The notes beneath the pieces were generated by a model. The model did no database searches. It was not told the origin of the DNA and saw only the letters and a list, made by a program, of their open reading frames with translations. 64,000 nt of DNA, taken from contig CANLDL010000003.1 in the NCBI GenBank assembly GCA_947489425.1, positions 393,910 to 457,909 on the forward strand, in the 5' to 3' direction. The DNA is from an uncultured Pseudomonadales bacterium. GTDB taxonomy: Bacteria; Pseudomonadota; Gammaproteobacteria; Pseudomonadales; Cellvibrionaceae. Shown here piece after piece: positions 60,106 through 64,000 of the stretch (position 1 is its first letter; every line of letters begins with the position of its first letter). A program made the position numbers and the translations under genes.

Positions 60106-60168
60106 AGTTAATGCCTAAAGCACAGGAGGTAGCTTTGCTACGTCCTGTGCCTTTAATTTGTTAACTAT
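60106..60168 (-). repeat. attC-like element C10
   Basis: Plus strand AGTTAATGCCTAAAGCACAG ... GTGCCTTTAATTTGTTAAC. The arms AAGCACAGGAGGTAGC and GCTACGTCCTGTGCCTT pair almost perfectly with one central mismatch, leaving a TTT loop. An especially clear palindrome. Confidence 0.85.
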
Positions 60169-60347
60169 GTACACCAAACTGACATAATGTTTGCCATACA
60201 CGGCAGTTATGTCATTACTAAGACACAATGATTAAATCACTCTAGTGATAGCCCTTTTTAAAATTAAAAAATATGGCTTTAAATCCAAATAATTAAAAGT
60301 CTAGCTTAACATTATTTGTTTATTTCGAATCCTGATTATATATCAGC

Positions 60348-61472
60348 CTAATCCCACCATAGACCAATACTTTTCTTTGTTTCTAACTGATGCAAAAAGG
60401 CGTCTTTGTCATCATCTATGTCAGGGCAAAAATCAATGACCTCACTCCAAAATGCTTCTAAATTTTCTGGCAACGCCTCAAACTGAAGAGATAAACTGCA
60501 TGAATCAGATCTCTTTACTTTAATGCCAAACCGCTGATCCCATCGCTCTAGTACGTTAACAATATCATCCGTCGACAGCCCTTCTGCTGACAGTGTATTT
60601 TTATAGAGATTAAGAAACTTTGGATTGCGAGATGCAGCAAGCTCCTTTTGTTTGGTGATAAACTTTTTGCTCATTTGTGACTTTAGCCATTTAGCTACTT
60701 CCTTATGCTTGGCTTTTTTGGCCATAAAAAATGCGGTCCATTCAATGTTATCAAAGGCATACCGATGAACATCAGCTCCGGCTTTAACTAGCAGCTGCAC
60801 AATATCCATATTTCCTAAACTGGCTGCTAACATAAGTATGGTTTCGTCATCTCCAGATCGATCAGGGTGAATACCCTGCGCCAACAATACTTCGACAGCT
60901 GGTGTATATTGATGGCGAACTGCACTATATAACTGATTAGCATCATAGGGCATGCCGCTTTCTAACAAATACGTGAGCATTTCAATCTGCTTATTCCGTA
61001 TTTGATGGCCAATCAGATCCACCCGAAACGTAGACAACACTTGCAGATCATCAGGTGAGCTTAAAGCTGCCTGAGCTGTATTTAGGTCTCCATCGAAAAT
61101 GGCGCTACACAACTCGCCTATGTGACCGCCCTCTGTTACAACTCCGTATTCTTTCAGTAAAGTTTGTATGCGCTCTCTTTTATCAAAAGCAGTACTACTG
61201 GCCATCCATGGGGTCCATCCAAGCATATCTTTCAGGTTTGGATCTGCCCCGCCCTCTAAAAGAGACTCCACTGCTCGAGATGCCCCATTATGTATAGAAT
61301 GAGTCAAAAGCGTTAGACCTTTTTGTACAGGCCCACGAGTCGTACTGGCACCCATACAAATTAAGTTTGGGTTTGCGCCCTCAGCACAATACTTTTTTAT
61401 TTTCTGAATAGCTCCAGGAACCCATGGTTCAATCGCAACATCAAAAAGCTCGATATCAGATTTTGAATTCAT
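60348..61472 (-). CDS. Ankyrin-repeat protein
   Basis: 374 residues from the ATG at 61472, which follows AAGGAGATAT; the longer frame to 61553 reads back into an attC-like element. Ankyrin repeats are recognisable at about 40-110 (LLTHSIHNGASRAVESLLEG then GADPNLKDMLGWTPWM) and 205-275 (TILMLAASLGNMDIVQLLVK then AGADVH). The C-terminal third (SADTIVN-type) has no named domain. Ankyrin proteins mediate protein-protein contact; the partner is unknown. About 180 bp of gene-free sequence follow before C10, longer than for other cassettes. Confidence 0.82.
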   Translation of the reverse strand: MNSKSDIELFDVAIEPWVPGAIQKIKKYCAEGANPNLICMGASTTRGPVQKGLTLLTHSIHNGASRAVESLLEGGADPNLKDMLGWTPWMASSTAFDKRERIQTLLKEYGVVTEGGHIGELCSAIFDGDLNTAQAALSSPDDLQVLSTFRVDLIGHQIRNKQIEMLTYLLESGMPYDANQLYSAVRHQYTPAVEVLLAQGIHPDRSGDDETILMLAASLGNMDIVQLLVKAGADVHRYAFDNIEWTAFFMAKKAKHKEVAKWLKSQMSKKFITKQKELAASRNPKFLNLYKNTLSAEGLSTDDIVNVLERWDQRFGIKVKRSDSCSLSLQFEALPENLEAFWSEVIDFCPDIDDDKDAFLHQLETKKSIGLWWD

Positions 61473-61483
61473 ATATATCTCCT

Positions 61484-61597
61484 TTTTAACGCCAAGGTAA
61501 CCCGCACAGCGTATGGAGCTGTTTTTTGGTGTAATGTGGCGAAGCCACACCAAAAAGAAGCGGAGTATGCTGCGTCAGGTTGACCGCTTGGTTAGGC
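61484..61597 (-). repeat. attC-like element C11 (long)
   Basis: Plus strand TTTAACGCCAAGGTAACCCG ... GGTTGACCGCTTGGTTAGGC, 114 bp. It contains an inner hairpin TTTTTTGGTGTAATGTGGC against GCCACACCAAAAAG and outer arms GTAACCCGCACAGCGTATGG against AGTATGCTGCGTCAGGTTGAC. The R'' box on the gene strand is GCCTAAC (fits RYYYAAC exactly). Confidence 0.85.
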
Positions 61598-61598
61598 T

Positions 61599-62051
61599 TT
61601 ACATCCACCGACGCACCCTACGACAGTACTCTGTATACGCTGAACCAAATTTTTGAGAAAGAAATGATTCTTCTGGTTTAATTTGGAACGCATTAATATA
61701 TAAAACAAACAAAGGCAAAAACACTAGAGCCACATAGTTAGCTAAAAACAAGCACCAACCAAATAAAATGAGTAAAAAACCAACATACATTGGATTTCTA
61801 CTCATTTTGTATATACCGGAACCAACTAATGACTCTGACTTTTGTGGGCTCCTAGGATCTACCGTAGTTTTAGCCTTTCGAAATTCGTAAACACCCAGAA
61901 ACGCGACAGCCACCCCTAGGAATACAGCCGCCGTCCCTATGACCACTTTCGCCGGAAACGCAAAATCCAATTCTGGCAACAAGCTAGACGACAGCTTCAT
62001 AAATAGACCGACCAATATCAATAAAGCCAATGGCGGGATTTTTAAATTCAC
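61599..62051 (-). CDS. Isoprenylcysteine carboxylmethyltransferase-family membrane protein
   Basis: 150 residues, four to five helices, with the family hallmark VGSGIYKMSRNPMYVGFLLI and the later PEESFLSQKFGSAYTEYCRR motif, where the Glu and the YxxYCRRVRRW end match ICMT/PEMT-like methyltransferases. Bacterial members methylate unknown small molecules or lipids; some act on isoprenoids. Single gene between C11 and C12; the stop (61599) is 2 bp from the C11 box. Confidence 0.85.
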   Translation of the reverse strand: MNLKIPPLALLILVGLFMKLSSSLLPELDFAFPAKVVIGTAAVFLGVAVAFLGVYEFRKAKTTVDPRSPQKSESLVGSGIYKMSRNPMYVGFLLILFGWCLFLANYVALVFLPLFVLYINAFQIKPEESFLSQKFGSAYTEYCRRVRRWM

Positions 62052-62074
62052 TATATTACTCCCTTAATACGCGA

Positions 62075-62135
62075 GCCTAATGCCGGCAGCAAGCGTGCCG
62101 TTTTTTGGCATCGCTTTGACTGCCTTTGTTAAACA
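62075..62135 (-). repeat. attC-like element C12
   Basis: Plus strand GCCTAATGCCGGCAGCAAGC ... TGACTGCCTTTGTTAAAC, around GCGTGCCG-TTTTTTGGCATCGC. It is closely similar to C6. The gene-strand R' box is ATTAGGC. The stop of the next gene (62129) lies within the R'' box. Confidence 0.85.
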
Positions 62136-62683
62136 TTCTCTCTACTTTCGCTAAAGTACCTACCAAGCAGTAAAACCAGTTCATCATGAGTTACCTGCAG
62201 CCCAGCAGCTGAAAATGAAATTGGAGTCCCACATGACTTTTCCTGGGACTTAAGTGTAATCTTCGTTATGAAGCCCAAATTTTTCAAGTAACCAAAAGGA
62301 TCACTTGTGTGAATTGATACAAATTTGTTCCCCGTCAAACTATATTCCCGAATTGATTCAATTTTACTCCAAGGTATTACTTCTGTAGAAAACCCATTGG
62401 TATCAACTATAATCCCTTCAGCATCCACAACCAACCCCGGAGTCTTTTTAATAAATAGTCTTAGAGACGTAACATATAGGACATATATACCAGCCAGAAA
62501 AATTACCCCTCCCAAAATATAAACAAATAGTGCGCTATATTTTGTATTTTTTAGTATAGATGAAGAGTCCAAGCTAATAAGCCAAAAACCTAAAGCGATT
62601 ATAAGTATTGACACCGTCAAAGCTAAGACGGATTTAGATTTGCAAATTGCTATTTCTCGTTTCTCAAGCACAGTAGATATCAT
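62129..62683 (-). CDS. STM3941-like membrane protein
   Basis: 184 residues. Two helices at about 20-40 (LALTVSILIIALGFWLISL) and 50-74 (SALFVYILGGVIFLAGIYVL) precede a PH-like beta domain (LVVDAEGIIVDTNGFSTEVI, PWSKIESIREYSLTGNKFVS). The C-terminal LVLLLGRYFSESRENV resembles the STM3941 family, whose function is unknown. Single-gene cassette between C12 and C13. Confidence 0.75.
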   Translation of the reverse strand: MISTVLEKREIAICKSKSVLALTVSILIIALGFWLISLDSSSILKNTKYSALFVYILGGVIFLAGIYVLYVTSLRLFIKKTPGLVVDAEGIIVDTNGFSTEVIPWSKIESIREYSLTGNKFVSIHTSDPFGYLKNLGFITKITLKSQEKSCGTPISFSAAGLQVTHDELVLLLGRYFSESRENV

Positions 62684-62693
62684 TCCTGTAGCG

Positions 62694-62750
62694 TTTAACG
62701 CTTTTATAATGGGCGCGCTTTAGCGCGTCCTATTGATAAACTTGTTAGCT
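62694..62750 (-). repeat. attC-like element C13
   Basis: Plus strand TTTAACGCTTTTATAATGGG ... TTGATAAACTTGTTAGCT, around the hairpin GGGCGCGC-TTTAGCGCGTCC. The stop of the next gene (62745) is in the R'' box. Confidence 0.85.
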
Positions 62751-63479
62751 GATTTCTTTGGCTTCACTTACGCTTATCTCCTGAACGTAATCGCCTATAT
62801 GAAACATAAAAAAGACTTTTTCAAAGCCATATAGAGACGGCATAGAGGCAACACCATTGTATTTGCCTAAAAGAGACGAAGGGTTTCGCCCATCGGCAAC
62901 GATCAATAACCAGACTTCATCACACTTCTTTTTATAAGCATCAACCTTTTTAGATTTTTTAATAAGTGCATTAGCGGCTTCTTCAGTTGCATCAGTTTTT
63001 ACCCAGCCAGCCCTAACTGGAAAGTAATGGTTCTCAAATCCATCTGGCATCAATGTAGCATATACTGATCTGACCTGTTTTACATTTGGGTGTAGTTCCA
63101 GTTGATGAAAAGGATCTTTACTAGATGCTAGCCTTTCAAATTGAACGTAATCTGCCAACTTATGAGCAACTTCTGTTCTTTGACTTTTACTTAGACCCTT
63201 GATGTCACCGAATAATATTTTTGTTCTGGATGGAAAATACCCTTTTTTGTCAGCATATTCAGTTGCCAGCTTTGCAATATCATCCTCTACATTTTCCTTA
63301 GCTTGCAATGGGTAATCTTTTTCTAGAAATATCTCTGTATGTTCCAGGCCAACTTTTTTCCCTTTGTAGTCAAAGAGAAAATCTGGGGACTCAGACTTTT
63401 GAATATTGCCTAAGTTTACTGGGGAAATATACTTCCTGAAAAGCTCAAAATGCTTATCTTCTCTATTAAAATCGGGCAT
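62745..63479 (-). CDS. Hypothetical protein with a possible PD-(D/E)xK-like nuclease core
   Basis: 244 residues, cytoplasmic and Lys-rich. The N-terminal part has SPDFLFDYKGKKVGLEHTEI, a Pro-Asp strand followed by a Gly-Leu-Glu-x-Thr-Glu strand, which resembles the catalytic core of PD-(D/E)xK restriction-like proteins, though the second motif has Glu-x-Thr and not Glu-x-Lys. Later segments (ILFGDIKGLSKSQRTEVAHK, VWLLIVADGRNPSSLLGKYN) fit an alpha/beta fold. Function unknown; a nuclease role is a hypothesis. Single gene between C13 and C14. Confidence 0.65.
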   Translation of the reverse strand: MPDFNREDKHFELFRKYISPVNLGNIQKSESPDFLFDYKGKKVGLEHTEIFLEKDYPLQAKENVEDDIAKLATEYADKKGYFPSRTKILFGDIKGLSKSQRTEVAHKLADYVQFERLASSKDPFHQLELHPNVKQVRSVYATLMPDGFENHYFPVRAGWVKTDATEEAANALIKKSKKVDAYKKKCDEVWLLIVADGRNPSSLLGKYNGVASMPSLYGFEKVFFMFHIGDYVQEISVSEAKEIS

Positions 63480-63490
63480 TCGTATCGCTC

Positions 63491-63585
63491 AGCTAACGCC
63501 ACTGTAAGCGGTTGGCGGAGCAGCGCGTAGCCAATCCGGTGGAGGCCGTCTTTTTGGCCGGAACGTACTTAACAGTTTTGTTATA
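63491..63585 (-). repeat. attC-like element C14
   Basis: Plus strand AGCTAACGCCACTGTAAGCG ... AACAGTTTTGTTATATT, with arms GCGGTTGGCGGAGCAGCGCG and CCAATCCGGTGG. The R' box on the gene strand is GTTAGCT (fits GTTRRRY). Confidence 0.85.
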
Positions 63586-63615
63586 TTTTTTTAGCATTGT
63601 AGATATTTTGCTATG

Positions 63616-63903
63616 TTAAGCGCCACAATAAGTACACAGGTTTTCTATATGCTGAGATATTATTGGATAATGCCCTTCTATACTTGGGCTATTTAATATA
63701 CGCCTAATATCAGAAATATTGTTTTCAATCTGTGATATTTGAACAGGCCGTTGCCCGCTAACCTTGTGAGCATAAAGAGAAAATTGCCTTAACACATTTA
63801 AAGCTTCTTCTATTTCTTCACTACTATGTTCATTATTAGAATGGGTTAAGGCTATTTCTAAAAGTCTTTGTGTACCATCATGTAAGTCTTTGTCTGAATT
63901 CAT
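63616..63903 (-). CDS. Hypothetical small helical protein
   Basis: 95 residues, entirely helical and soluble (LLEIALTHSNNEHSSEEIEE, ALNVLRQFSLYAHKVSGQRP), with a Cys pair at the end (LCTYCGA, CxxC) that could bind a metal. No family is recognised. It lies between C14 and C15; the last complete gene of the window. Confidence 0.6.
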   Translation of the reverse strand: MNSDKDLHDGTQRLLEIALTHSNNEHSSEEIEEALNVLRQFSLYAHKVSGQRPVQISQIENNISDIRRILNSPSIEGHYPIISQHIENLCTYCGA

Positions 63904-63921
63904 TATTTTTATTCCCTAGAA

Positions 63922-63984
63922 ATATAACGCCGTAAACAGAGGCGCGCTGCTTTTGCGCGTCCTTTTTGCTTTGCCTTGTTAAAA
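63922..63984 (-). repeat. attC-like element C15 (array continues beyond window)
   Basis: Plus strand AATATAACGCCGTAAACAGA ... TTTGCTTTGCCTTGTTAA, around the hairpin AGGCGCGC-TGCTTTTGCGCGTCC. The sequence to 64000 has no start of its own and belongs to the next cassette on the minus strand. Confidence 0.85.
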
Positions 63985-64000
63985 GTCACCACCAAGTACC

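Noticed and set aside
61472..61553. N-terminal extension of the ankyrin gene
   Set aside because: It is read from attC element C11; ATG 61472 follows AAGGAGATAT directly.

Overview
The window looks like a chromosomal segment of a marine gammaproteobacterium, perhaps from the Cellvibrionales, although the taxon is an inference. The grounds are AcuI/AcuR (acrylate/DMSP detoxification), an AlkB-type alkane hydroxylase, a GlpSTPQUV-type glycerol ABC importer, a complete urea-ABC/urease operon, a CysI-DUF934 sulfite-reductase pair and CcoG. No rRNA, tRNA, CRISPR or transposase gene was recognised.

Three stretches are unlike the rest: block A (about 3.4-14.4 kb, genes on +), block B (43.2-46.2 kb, genes on -) and block C (54.8-64.0 kb, genes on -, running off the window). 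They hold short AT-rich genes, mostly membrane or exported proteins of unknown function. In blocks B and C, and in the first half of block A, single genes are separated by imperfectly palindromic elements of about 55-120 bp. In gene orientation these elements start with a TAAC(AA) box and end with a (GC)GTTA box. This is the architecture of integron attC sites and gene cassettes. One attC in block A (5029-5105) and one in block C (55425-55505) are near-identical in sequence but inverted in the window. No integron integrase or attI is visible, so these are either parts of a large chromosomal cassette array broken up by rearrangement, or cassettes inserted at several chromosomal places.

Between the cassette blocks lie ordinary metabolic operons. 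1-1100 (-): acuR-acuI with a candidate TetR operator. 1802-3297: a LysR regulator divergent from an exported cupin. 14483-25793: a glycerol regulon (gap, glpD, glpR on -; glpK-glpSTPQUV on +) with candidate GlpR half-sites. 26346-31392: alkB, several small exported or membrane proteins and a GcvA-like LysR regulator. 31555-42935 (-): urtABCDE-ureDABC-ureEFG plus a small membrane protein, with an intrinsic-terminator-like hairpin after urtA and a 4 x 12-bp tandem repeat between ureD and ureA. 46487-51699 (-): ccoG, a CysI-type sulfite/nitrite reductase, DUF934 and a disulfide-oxidoreductase-like flavoprotein. 51961-54750 (+): a MocR/PdxR-type regulator, a thioredoxin-fold protein and a DUF4105 protein.

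The most unusual content is the cassette material. Block C has about 14 consecutive gene-attC units, several with CDS stop codons formed by the attC core box. Block B carries an OLD-like AAA ATPase/TOPRIM protein, a plausible phage-defence factor, packaged as a cassette. Block A contains an in-frame fusion that reads through an attC-like element.
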